NCBI GenBank assembly: GCA_018650745.1
Contig: JABIFK010000789.1
Span: 1 to 5,481 of the forward strand
DNA from: Candidatus Latescibacterota bacterium
Lineage (GTDB): Bacteria > Latescibacterota > UBA2968
DNA length: 5,481 nucleotides
Direction: 5' to 3'
In this document: positions 1 through 5,481 of the stretch, in pieces
Numbering within the stretch: the first letter of the stretch is position 1
How the letters are laid out: each line of letters opens with the position of its first letter
Notes under the pieces: generated by a model
What the model was told of the DNA's origin: nothing
Databases searched by the model: none
Seen by the model: only the letters and a program-made list of their open reading frames with translations
Program-made: the position numbers and the translations under genes

Positions 1-41
1 AATTAACGGTCGCCAAAACATTGCTGGGGGCAGGAGGGTGC
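1..41 (+). other. Leader upstream of the first gene; no assignable gene
   Basis: These 41 bases precede the first start codon. The first gene's reading frame stays open to the window edge, so an upstream start cannot be formally excluded. The ATG at 42 is nevertheless well supported by its ribosome binding site and by the paralogues. Another frame is open from base 2 to a TAA at 53-55 and could be the tail of an upstream gene overlapping this start, but 17 codons are too few to recognise. I see no convincing -35/-10 pair, so the operon promoter probably lies outside the window. Confidence 0.4.
32..37 (+). promoter_or_regulatory. Ribosome binding site of the first gene
   Basis: A perfect AGGAGG lies 4 nt before the ATG at 42. 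It decides the start in favour of that ATG over the in-frame TTG at 21. The spacing is a little short but the match is full-length. Starting here leaves 8 residues before the Arg-Ile-Leu-Ile-Val-Asp-Asp motif, the same as in the paralogue at 4261. Confidence 0.8.
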
Positions 42-1115
42 ATGAATACCGATAATAAAGATCTGCGTATTTTGATTGTTGATGATACGGTCAAAAACAT
101 TCAGGTATTGGGGACAATTCTCAAGCAAGAAGAATACCAAATTAATGTGGCACAAAATGGCAAACAGGCATTGGATGTGGTAGGTAAAGTGCGCCCTGAT
201 CTGATCTTGCTTGATGTGATGATGCCTGAAATGGATGGTTTTGAGGCGTGTACACACCTTAAGCAGAACCCAGAAACGGTAGATATTCCGGTTATTTTTT
301 TAACGGCTAAAATTGAGACCGAAGATATTGTCAAAGGTTTTGAATTGGGTGCCGTAGATTATGTGACGAAGCCGTTTAACCCGACCGAATTACTCGTGCG
401 GGTGCGTACGCATTTAAGCATTCATTTGTTGCAGTCGGCCTTGAAACATGCATTGACTGATATTTCGCGGATGCAACGTGAGCAAGAATCTTTTTTGAAG
501 CGTGAACTTCAAAGTCGACTGGCTCCGATTCAACAAAATGCCGAAGCCTTGATACAGGGTTCGGGTGGTGACCCTCAAGCAATTTTAGATAGCGTACAGG
601 GGTTGGCGGGGTTGGTCGGTCAGTTACAACATATTCAAGAGCTTGAATCGGGTCAGGTGGCGGTACAAAAGAATGCGGTTGAACTTTTGCCTTTGGTTGA
701 GAGCGCAACTGCTGAGCTTCGGGCATTGTATGGCGATTTGATTAATATTCAATGCAACAATGAATTGACCACATCGACTGTGAATGTTGATCCTAATTTG
801 ATGATTGGGGCTTTTCAAAATTTGTTTCAACATGCGGTTGAACATGTTGCACCGCTAACTGATCCGACGGTATCTATTCATCTTGTTAATGAGGGTACGG
901 ACGCACTGGTCAACGTGAGTTATGGTGGTGAGGCTGTGCCACCGGAGCAATTGGCAATGTTTTTTGAAAAATTTAATGCCGATATGCCAAATACGGAAGG
1001 TACGGGTTTGGAAACAAATTATGCGTATCTTGTAACCGCCGCAAATGGTGGTGAAATTTCTGTTATTTCTGATGATGTTGCAGGTACTACGGTGACGATT
1101 AAATTGCCATCATAA
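42..1115 (+). CDS. Receiver domain fused to a degenerate histidine kinase core (probable pseudokinase)
   Basis: This is a 357-residue cytoplasmic protein with no signal peptide or membrane segment. Residues 9-126 form a response-regulator receiver domain with a complete active site: acidic pair D14/D15, phospho-acceptor D58 in LLDVMMPEMDG, T88 and K110 in TKPF. A helical linker (127-150) leads into a HisKA/HATPase_c-like region (about 145-357) clearly homologous to the protein at 4261-5352. Here the residues needed for catalysis are altered. The H-box His is R154 (KRELQS), the following Asn is S158, the second N-box Asn is H264 (NLFQHAVEH), the G1 position is Y294, and G2 reads GTGLE with E324 for Gly. 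The frame is intact, so this looks like a retained non-catalytic kinase rather than a decaying gene. It can probably accept phosphate at D58 but not autophosphorylate; a role as decoy or allosteric partner of the active paralogue is inference. Confidence 0.88.
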   Translation: MNTDNKDLRILIVDDTVKNIQVLGTILKQEEYQINVAQNGKQALDVVGKVRPDLILLDVMMPEMDGFEACTHLKQNPETVDIPVIFLTAKIETEDIVKGFELGAVDYVTKPFNPTELLVRVRTHLSIHLLQSALKHALTDISRMQREQESFLKRELQSRLAPIQQNAEALIQGSGGDPQAILDSVQGLAGLVGQLQHIQELESGQVAVQKNAVELLPLVESATAELRALYGDLINIQCNNELTTSTVNVDPNLMIGAFQNLFQHAVEHVAPLTDPTVSIHLVNEGTDALVNVSYGGEAVPPEQLAMFFEKFNADMPNTEGTGLETNYAYLVTAANGGEISVISDDVAGTTVTIKLPS

Positions 1116-1135
1116 ATGTGAACGCTCTCACACAA
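1114..1135 (+). promoter_or_regulatory. CRP/FNR-family-like palindromic operator
   Basis: In the 37-bp gap between genes 1 and 2, TGTGA (1117-1121) and TCACA (1128-1132) are separated by exactly 6 bp. This matches the E. coli CRP core TGTGA-N6-TCACA at all ten conserved positions, and AAA precedes the left half as in the extended consensus. The site overlaps the last two bases of the stop codon of gene 1. Its centre (1124.5) is only about 28 bp before the ATG of gene 2, so class I or II activation of gene 2 would put the transcription start inside that gene. If functional, it fits repression or read-through control better. It could also form a weak 5-bp hairpin in the mRNA. Functionality is unproven. 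Confidence 0.45.
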
Positions 1136-1139
1136 TCTT

Positions 1140-1145
1140 AGGGGA
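1140..1145 (+). promoter_or_regulatory. Ribosome binding site of the REC-GAF gene
   Basis: AGGGGA lies 7 nt before the ATG at 1153, a good Shine-Dalgarno match at usual spacing. It begins 7 bases after the CRP-like palindrome, so a protein bound there would sit immediately beside the translation start. Confidence 0.65.
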
Positions 1146-1152
1146 CTTTCTT

Positions 1153-2115
1153 ATGAGCGAGAAACAAAATTCTCGTATTCTCATTGTTGATGATACGGTT
1201 AAAAACATTCAGGTGTTGGGTACGATACTCAAGCAAGAAGGGCATCAGCTCAATGTGGCACAAAATGGCCAACAAGCTTTAGATGTGGTGGGCAAGGTCA
1301 AACCCGACTTGATTTTGCTTGATGTGATGATGCCCGAAATGGATGGTTTTGAGGCATGCACCCATCTTAAGGCAAATCCTGAAACGGTCGATATTCCGGT
1401 TGTGTTTTTAACGGCCAAAATAGAAACCGAAGATATTGTCAAAGGTTTTGATTTGGGTGCTGTGGATTATGTGACCAAACCGTTTAACCCTACCGAGTTG
1501 CTCAAGCGGGTTGATACACATCTTTCACTGTATCATCTGCGACGTAAACTGGAAGAATTGGTGGCAGAGCGAACGGCACATTTGCAACATCGGGTAAGAG
1601 AGTTGGATGCACGTGATAAGTTGATGCACTTGCAATCGTCGGCAGGATCGTTAACGGAAGTTTATGAGAACATTTTGCGGGTAGTTGAAGATGTATTCAA
1701 AGCTCAGAAGGTCGTTTTATATCGACCAGATGCTGCCAATGTGGCTCTTGGAGCAAAGGCCGCACTCGGTCTTGATGAAGCTGGCGTGATACAAGACGAA
1801 TCTGCGCTTGGTGCATTGCCTCCTGTGGCTGTGGATCAAGATGACTTGATTGCTCAAGCGTTTCGCGATCAGAAATCTTGCACGGATGACAATGGCGCAG
1901 CTGCAACACCTATTTTACATGAGGAAAATGTGTTGGGCATTATTTGGGTGGATACACTTGGTAATGCAGAATTGGATGTGGAATCGGAATTGGAAGCATT
2001 TTGGCGTATTGGACATGAAACCGCATTGGTCATTCAGTCGGCACAGGTTACAGAAGACTTGGAAACAGGTGAAATTGATGTGTCTGCGCTTTTGAATTTG
2101 GATATTGAGGAATAA
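1153..2115 (+). CDS. Response regulator with receiver, coiled-coil linker and GAF-like domain
   Basis: This 320-residue cytoplasmic protein starts with a receiver domain (about 8-125) with D13/D14, phospho-acceptor D57, T87 and K109 all present. It is nearly identical to the receiver of the gene at 42 (108 of 118 residues by hand count). A charged helix (about 127-160, with LEELVAERT) looks like the signalling coiled coil often joining receivers to output domains. Residues about 165-298 look like a GAF domain: the helix TEVYENILRVVEDVF, the strand KVVLYRP, then the late ATPILHEENVLGIIWVD strand pair and a closing amphipathic helix ending IQSAQ. The GAF call rests on pattern, not on ligand residues, and the ligand is unknown. 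A 20-residue acidic tail follows. There is no DNA-binding or catalytic output domain, so it likely signals by protein contact. It is followed after 1 bp by the FapA-family gene, implying co-translation. Confidence 0.85.
   Translation: MSEKQNSRILIVDDTVKNIQVLGTILKQEGHQLNVAQNGQQALDVVGKVKPDLILLDVMMPEMDGFEACTHLKANPETVDIPVVFLTAKIETEDIVKGFDLGAVDYVTKPFNPTELLKRVDTHLSLYHLRRKLEELVAERTAHLQHRVRELDARDKLMHLQSSAGSLTEVYENILRVVEDVFKAQKVVLYRPDAANVALGAKAALGLDEAGVIQDESALGALPPVAVDQDDLIAQAFRDQKSCTDDNGAAATPILHEENVLGIIWVDTLGNAELDVESELEAFWRIGHETALVIQSAQVTEDLETGEIDVSALLNLDIEE
2107..2112 (+). promoter_or_regulatory. Ribosome binding site of the FapA-family gene, embedded in gene 2
   Basis: GAGGAA ends 4 nt before the ATG at 2117 and lies within the last codons of the REC-GAF gene, just before its TAA. 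This supports the ATG at 2117 over the in-frame TTG at 2105, which would overlap the site itself. The stop (2113-2115) and the start are one base apart, so translational coupling is likely. Confidence 0.65.
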
Positions 2116-2116
2116 A

Positions 2117-4255
2117 ATGGCCTTGTCTCAATCTCCGCTGGATCGATTAGAAAAAGACGTGTCTGGGTATGTCCCGCCGCCTGATGAAGCCAAGATGGTT
2201 TGGCTTGCGCATGGATTAAAGCAGGCGATTAAACCGTCTACGTATCAAAAAGCACCACCTAAGGCTGGTTTGGACACGGGGCAGAACTTTTATGTGTTGC
2301 CTGCTGGTCGGTTGCGTTTGGCTTTGCGCGAAGATGGTATGGTTGTTTATGTGACGGAGGTTGCTGAGGGCGTGAATGACGAAGAGATATTGGAAACACT
2401 AAAGGTGTGTAATTTGGTGGGTGCCGAAATTCCTCCGAGTGGGCACATTCATGGTTTGCTCTCACGCGGCTGGGTGCAAGTTTGCGTGGGGCAATCGGAT
2501 CAGGAGTCCGTGTGGACAGAATATCGCTGCCCAGGTGAACCGACTAAAATTTTGCCGGTTGAAACGTTAAAGTCGATGTCTCAGCTCATTGAAAATTTAT
2601 GGGATCAGCCCGATATCAGTGCGGCATATCCGAGTCTTTATTGTGGGCTCACAGCCCTTTCGGGTGATGTGTTGGCAGCCATTCAGACAACTGTGGCTCC
2701 TATAAAAGGATATGATATTTTTGGTCGGCAATTGGGAGCCAAGCTGCCAGAACTTTCTCAACCAGACCCCGGTGAAAATGTTGTGTTTGATGGCGAGGAA
2801 TATCGAGCATCGTGTTATGGTTATGTAACTTTACTCGATAATGTATTGTCTGTCAAACCACCATTTTGGATGGATCGAGAATCGGTTCGTTTGTATTGGT
2901 GTTTGCTGGATAGCCGGGAAAGACCTGTTACTGAACATGATATACAAGGGTTTTTGGATAAAAATAATATTGCAGAAGGGATTCAACAAAAAACGATTGA
3001 AACTTTGTTGATGGATATTCCTGAAGGTACGCATATGACAGGGGCACATTTGTTGGCAGAGGGTGAAGCGCCTGTTCATGGTAAAGATGCAAATCTTGAA
3101 TTGTTGGTGGATACACGAAAGCGCATTGGGGCATTGCGTGAAGATGGGTCGGTTGATTTTCGAGGCGTTGATTTTGTACCTGAAGCGCAACCCAACATTG
3201 AAATTGCACGATTGCATCCTGCCACAAAGGGTCAGCCTGGGCGCACGATACATGGCGAAGAAGCAAAGGCTATTGATGGTACTGCCCTAAAATTAAAAAA
3301 TGATGACAATATTCGTGTAGAAGAAAAAGAAGGAATAATACATTATTATGCCACCAAAGAAGGGGCTGTTAAACATACCCGAACAGAAATTTCGATATTG
3401 GATTTGTTGGTGATTGATGGGGATATCAATTACAAAACGGGTAATCTTAATTTTGCGGGTGAGATTTTTATTAGCGGTTCTGTTGGTCCAAGCTTTTCGG
3501 TGATTGCAGATGGGAATATTACAGTTGGGGGCAATGTTGAAACCGGTGCCAAGATTATGTCGAAGGGCAATGTTCTTGTTGGCAAAGGCATTTTGGGTCG
3601 TAAGACCCGGGTGATGGCATTGAGCCATATTCAAGCTCAATTTGTATCTGAGGGCCATTTGCAGTGCGGACACGATATCTATTTGGGCAATTATAGCAGT
3701 GGTGCGCAATTACGTGCAGGGAGTCGAATTAAGGTTGAAAATGCGACAGGGCAAAAAGGTGGGTGTGTGATTGGTGGGCAACTGTGGGCGTTTAGCAGTA
3801 TTGATACACATACAGCAGGTGCTTTTAATCAAACCGCAACAGAACTCAATGTGGGGGTGAGACCAGAGCAAGCCGAAAAGTTACAAAGCATTGATGCACA
3901 CATGCAGGAGGCCAATAAGCTTATTATTCGGTATTTGCAACGGTTTGACTTAGATACCGTTAATGTGCAACAAATTCAGAATATTTTGTCGGCTTCAACG
4001 GGGCCTCGTAAGAAAGTGCTGGCTTTGTCGGCAAAACAACTCGGTGAGGCAGTACAAGCACAGCAAAAACTGATTAAGGCCAGGCTGGAGGTGCGTGCTA
4101 AGGTGGATAAAGTACAATACGCCGCCGTTGTTATCGTTAGAGATCGGGTGATGCCGGGGGTTATTATTCGTGTTGGAGATTATACACAAAAGGCTTTGGA
4201 TGTGATTAAAGCACCACGCTATAAAATTCAAAACGACAGATTGATTAGCAGATAA
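2117..4255 (+). CDS. FapA (DUF342) family protein
   Basis: This is a 712-residue cytoplasmic protein with no signal peptide or membrane segment. The FapA/DUF342 signature is clear. It has the EGEAPVHGKDA turn (G322-A325), then a glycine-rich segment with KGQPGRTIHG (371-380) and an A...G motif. A right-handed beta-helix-like stretch (about 435-580) follows, with repeating G-[DN]-I-x-V turns such as DGDINYKTGNLNFAG and DGNITVGGNV. After the TELNVGV motif (575-581) comes a helical, probably coiled-coil segment (583-660) and a C-terminal strand region containing the usual MPGVIIRVG. The N-terminal 430 residues look like two diverged copies of one module. Family members were named for flagellar assembly; in Vibrio vulnificus FapA is reported to promote flagellation and to bind EIIA-Glc. 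Orthology is not established, so no symbol is assigned. Lying between REC genes, it is the best candidate for the module's effector or scaffold. Its TAA is followed directly by an in-frame TAG. Confidence 0.9.
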   Translation: MALSQSPLDRLEKDVSGYVPPPDEAKMVWLAHGLKQAIKPSTYQKAPPKAGLDTGQNFYVLPAGRLRLALREDGMVVYVTEVAEGVNDEEILETLKVCNLVGAEIPPSGHIHGLLSRGWVQVCVGQSDQESVWTEYRCPGEPTKILPVETLKSMSQLIENLWDQPDISAAYPSLYCGLTALSGDVLAAIQTTVAPIKGYDIFGRQLGAKLPELSQPDPGENVVFDGEEYRASCYGYVTLLDNVLSVKPPFWMDRESVRLYWCLLDSRERPVTEHDIQGFLDKNNIAEGIQQKTIETLLMDIPEGTHMTGAHLLAEGEAPVHGKDANLELLVDTRKRIGALREDGSVDFRGVDFVPEAQPNIEIARLHPATKGQPGRTIHGEEAKAIDGTALKLKNDDNIRVEEKEGIIHYYATKEGAVKHTRTEISILDLLVIDGDINYKTGNLNFAGEIFISGSVGPSFSVIADGNITVGGNVETGAKIMSKGNVLVGKGILGRKTRVMALSHIQAQFVSEGHLQCGHDIYLGNYSSGAQLRAGSRIKVENATGQKGGCVIGGQLWAFSSIDTHTAGAFNQTATELNVGVRPEQAEKLQSIDAHMQEANKLIIRYLQRFDLDTVNVQQIQNILSASTGPRKKVLALSAKQLGEAVQAQQKLIKARLEVRAKVDKVQYAAVVIVRDRVMPGVIIRVGDYTQKALDVIKAPRYKIQNDRLISR

Positions 4256-4260
4256 TAGTC

Positions 4261-5352
4261 ATGAATTTATCTCCTCAAAACCAGCGCATTCTTATTGTAG
4301 ATGATACGGTCAAAAATCTTCAGGTTTTGGGTACCATTCTTGAAAACGAAGGGTATCAAATTAATGTGGCGCAAAATGGTACTCAAGCTTTAGAAATTAC
4401 GAGTAAGGTGCAGCCTGATTTGGTTTTGTTGGATGTTATGATGCCCGATTTGGACGGTTTTGAGGTTTGCCAACGGTTAAAGGCAGATGCGTCGGTTGCG
4501 CATATTCCCATTATTTTTTTAACGGCGCGAACAGAGACAGCAGATTTGGTGAAGGGATTTGCACAAGGTGCTGTGGATTATGTGACCAAACCGTTTAATG
4601 CGACTGAATTGTTGGTGCGTGTGCGTACGCATTTGAGCATTCATTATCTTCAATCGGCCCTTCGTAAAAGTTTGGATGACAATGCTCGGATGCAGCGTGA
4701 GCATGAAGCTTTTTTGAGACATGAGCTCAAGAATCGTATTACACCTATTATGGGTTATTCGGACGCATTGCAGCATACGGAACTTGATGAGATGCAAACA
4801 AGATGGGTGACGACAATTTGTAACAGTACACAAGACATGTCTGAGTTGATTGATATCTTGAAGGATTTGCAGGATATTGAAGCGGGTACGATGGTGCTGT
4901 CAAAAAATGCTTTGCCACTCAATGATCTTTTGGAAAATGTTGTTGTGGACGTACAAACTTCTTTTGAGCATAGCACTATTCAACTTAATTTGCCTACGGA
5001 TACTCTTTCTATTGATGCAGATGGTAATTTGCTTCGGGGTGGTTTTCACAATTTAATTAAGAATGCCGTAGAACATGTTGCCGGTCTTGAAGATGTGGGC
5101 GATCGTTTGGTTCAGGTTACGTTGACGGATACACCTGTGGGGGCCACGATTACCATTCACAACCACGGTGTACCGATTCCCGAAGATTTATTGGATGTGT
5201 TTTTTGAAAAGTTCAATACCCACGAAAAACAAGGTGGAACTGGTTTGGGAACTACGTATGCATTTTTGGTAACCCAAGCTCATGGGGGTGAAATCGGTGT
5301 GGTATCAACTGAGACAGATGGTACGATGATTACTGTGGCTTTGCCGAAATAA
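4261..5352 (+). CDS. Receiver domain fused to histidine kinase (REC-HisKA-HATPase_c)
   Basis: This is a 363-residue soluble protein. Residues 9-126 are a receiver with D14/D15, phospho-acceptor D58, T88 and K110. The linker helix 127-150 leads to a HisKA dimerisation helix pair with H-box FLRHELKNRITPI: H154 is the predicted phospho-His and E155/N158 form the E-x-x-N motif used by kinases and phosphatases. The ATPase domain (about 220-363) has N-box NLIKNAVEH with N264 and N268, an F-box-like FFEKF (314-318) and G2 GGTGLG (325-330). The G1 Asp, normally in D-x-G-x-[GP], is N301 (NHGVPIP), so ATP binding may be weakened. No sensor or membrane segment is seen, so the receiver is probably the input and the kinase the output. 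It shares its whole architecture with the gene at 42, and is the only likely active kinase in the window. No Shine-Dalgarno sequence is visible; the start 5 bp after the FapA gene's stop suggests translational coupling. Confidence 0.92.
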   Translation: MNLSPQNQRILIVDDTVKNLQVLGTILENEGYQINVAQNGTQALEITSKVQPDLVLLDVMMPDLDGFEVCQRLKADASVAHIPIIFLTARTETADLVKGFAQGAVDYVTKPFNATELLVRVRTHLSIHYLQSALRKSLDDNARMQREHEAFLRHELKNRITPIMGYSDALQHTELDEMQTRWVTTICNSTQDMSELIDILKDLQDIEAGTMVLSKNALPLNDLLENVVVDVQTSFEHSTIQLNLPTDTLSIDADGNLLRGGFHNLIKNAVEHVAGLEDVGDRLVQVTLTDTPVGATITIHNHGVPIPEDLLDVFFEKFNTHEKQGGTGLGTTYAFLVTQAHGGEIGVVSTETDGTMITVALPK

Positions 5353-5372
5353 TTAGAGGCACCTACCCCCAG

Positions 5373-5392
5373 CCCCTTCCTGAAGGAAGGGG
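5373..5392 (+). other. Hairpin in repeat copy 1, possible 3'-end element
   Basis: CCCCTTCC (5373-5380) and GGAAGGGG (5385-5392) form a perfect 8-bp stem around a TGAA loop. It begins 20 nt after the last stop codon, a natural place for an operon 3' end. No T-run follows on the + strand (the next bases are AGTAAAGG), so it is not a classical intrinsic terminator. It may instead stabilise the mRNA 3' end or stall polymerase. Confidence 0.6.
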
Positions 5393-5433
5393 AGTAAAGG
5401 CGAAGATCAAAAAGCAGAGGCACCTACCCCCAG

Positions 5434-5453
5434 CCCCTTCCTGAAGGAAGGGG
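5434..5453 (+). other. Hairpin in repeat copy 2
   Basis: This is the same 8-bp stem and TGAA loop as at 5373-5392, exactly 61 bp later. As a transcribed tandem pair the hairpins could act together as a 3'-end block to exonucleases; this is inference. The complementary strand is G-rich beside the stem (GGGG, GGGGG and GG runs), giving some two-tier G-quadruplex potential. Confidence 0.55.
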
Positions 5454-5481
5454 AGTAAAGGCGAAGATCAAAAAGCGGAGG

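Larger units (their letters stand above)
5355..5481. repeat. 61-bp tandem direct repeat, two full copies plus the start of a third
   Basis: Copy 1 is 5355-5415 and copy 2 is 5416-5476; they are identical at all 61 positions as read. A third begins at 5477 with A changed to G at its first base and is cut by the window end after 5 bases. The array starts 3 bp after the stop codon of the last gene. Each unit starts AGAGGCACCTACCCCC, carries an 8-bp-stem hairpin, and ends in GATCAAAAAGC. The C-rich flank plus palindrome resembles the REP-type intergenic elements scattered in many proteobacterial genomes. There are no spacers between copies, so this is not a CRISPR array, and no ORF of note crosses it. 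Confidence 0.9.

Noticed and set aside
21..41. TTG start at 21 for the first gene
   Set aside because: It would place the strong AGGAGG inside the coding region and add 7 residues absent from both receiver paralogues; the ATG at 42 fits better.
376..726. Minus-strand open frame of 116 codons inside the first gene
   Set aside because: It is antisense to a clearly homologous kinase-like region, has a low-complexity proline/histidine-rich product, and has no independent support.
42..1115. Calling the first gene a pseudogene
   Set aside because: There is no frameshift or early stop, the receiver active site is complete, and it has the best ribosome binding site in the window; only kinase residues are changed.
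2105..2116. TTG start at 2105 for the FapA-family gene
   Set aside because: It overlaps the end of gene 2 and the ribosome binding site used by the ATG at 2117, and adds only four residues with no support.
2831..3266. Open frames on the minus strand, including 2831-3253 and 2928-3266
   Set aside because: They lie wholly inside the FapA-family gene, encode no recognisable motif and have skewed composition; they are shadows of the real frame.
3290..3304. A-rich slippery stretch in the FapA-family gene suggesting programmed frameshifting
   Set aside because: The frame continues intact with clear family motifs on both sides, and no alternative frame or stimulatory structure is evident; it is an ordinary A6 run.
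5373..5400. Intrinsic rho-independent terminator
   Set aside because: The stem is good but no T-run follows on the + strand, and the opposite strand does not offer one directly after the stem either.
5355..5481. CRISPR array
   Set aside because: The 61-bp units abut with identical sequence throughout and no unique spacers; this is a simple tandem repeat.

Overview
This window holds one compact same-strand gene cluster from a bacterium, most likely a proteobacterium. The signs are Shine-Dalgarno-led genes, a FapA/DUF342 protein, a two-component style gene set, and intergenic palindromic repeats of the REP type. Base composition looks moderate, with T-rich wobble positions. Nothing pins down a genus.

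Layout. 1-41 is a short leader with a strong ribosome binding site. 42-1115 encodes a receiver domain fused to a histidine-kinase-like core whose key residues are changed (a probable pseudokinase). A 37-bp gap follows, carrying a near-perfect CRP-type palindrome. 1153-2115 encodes a receiver, coiled-coil and GAF-like protein. After 1 bp, 2117-4255 encodes a FapA (DUF342) family protein of 712 residues with a duplicated N-terminal half. After 5 bp, 4261-5352 encodes a second receiver/histidine kinase protein, this one with an intact phospho-acceptor His. 5355-5481 is a 61-bp tandem repeat, each copy holding an 8-bp-stem hairpin, running off the window edge.

How the genes may work together. The three receiver domains are paralogues; the first two are about 92% identical over 118 residues by hand count. 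Only the last protein looks able to autophosphorylate. No DNA-binding, GGDEF/EAL or methyltransferase output domain is encoded. The simplest reading, which is inference, is a local signalling module. In it, one active REC-kinase, one degenerate REC-pseudokinase and one REC-GAF sensor feed into, or compete for, the FapA-type scaffold encoded between them. FapA relatives are linked to flagellar assembly and polar localisation in Vibrio, so motility or surface behaviour is a plausible output, but no flagellar gene is visible here.

The most notable points are the paired active/dead kinase paralogues, the mosaic origin of the first gene (receiver like gene 2, kinase part like gene 4), the CRP-like palindrome between genes 1 and 2, and the tandem hairpin repeats after the operon.
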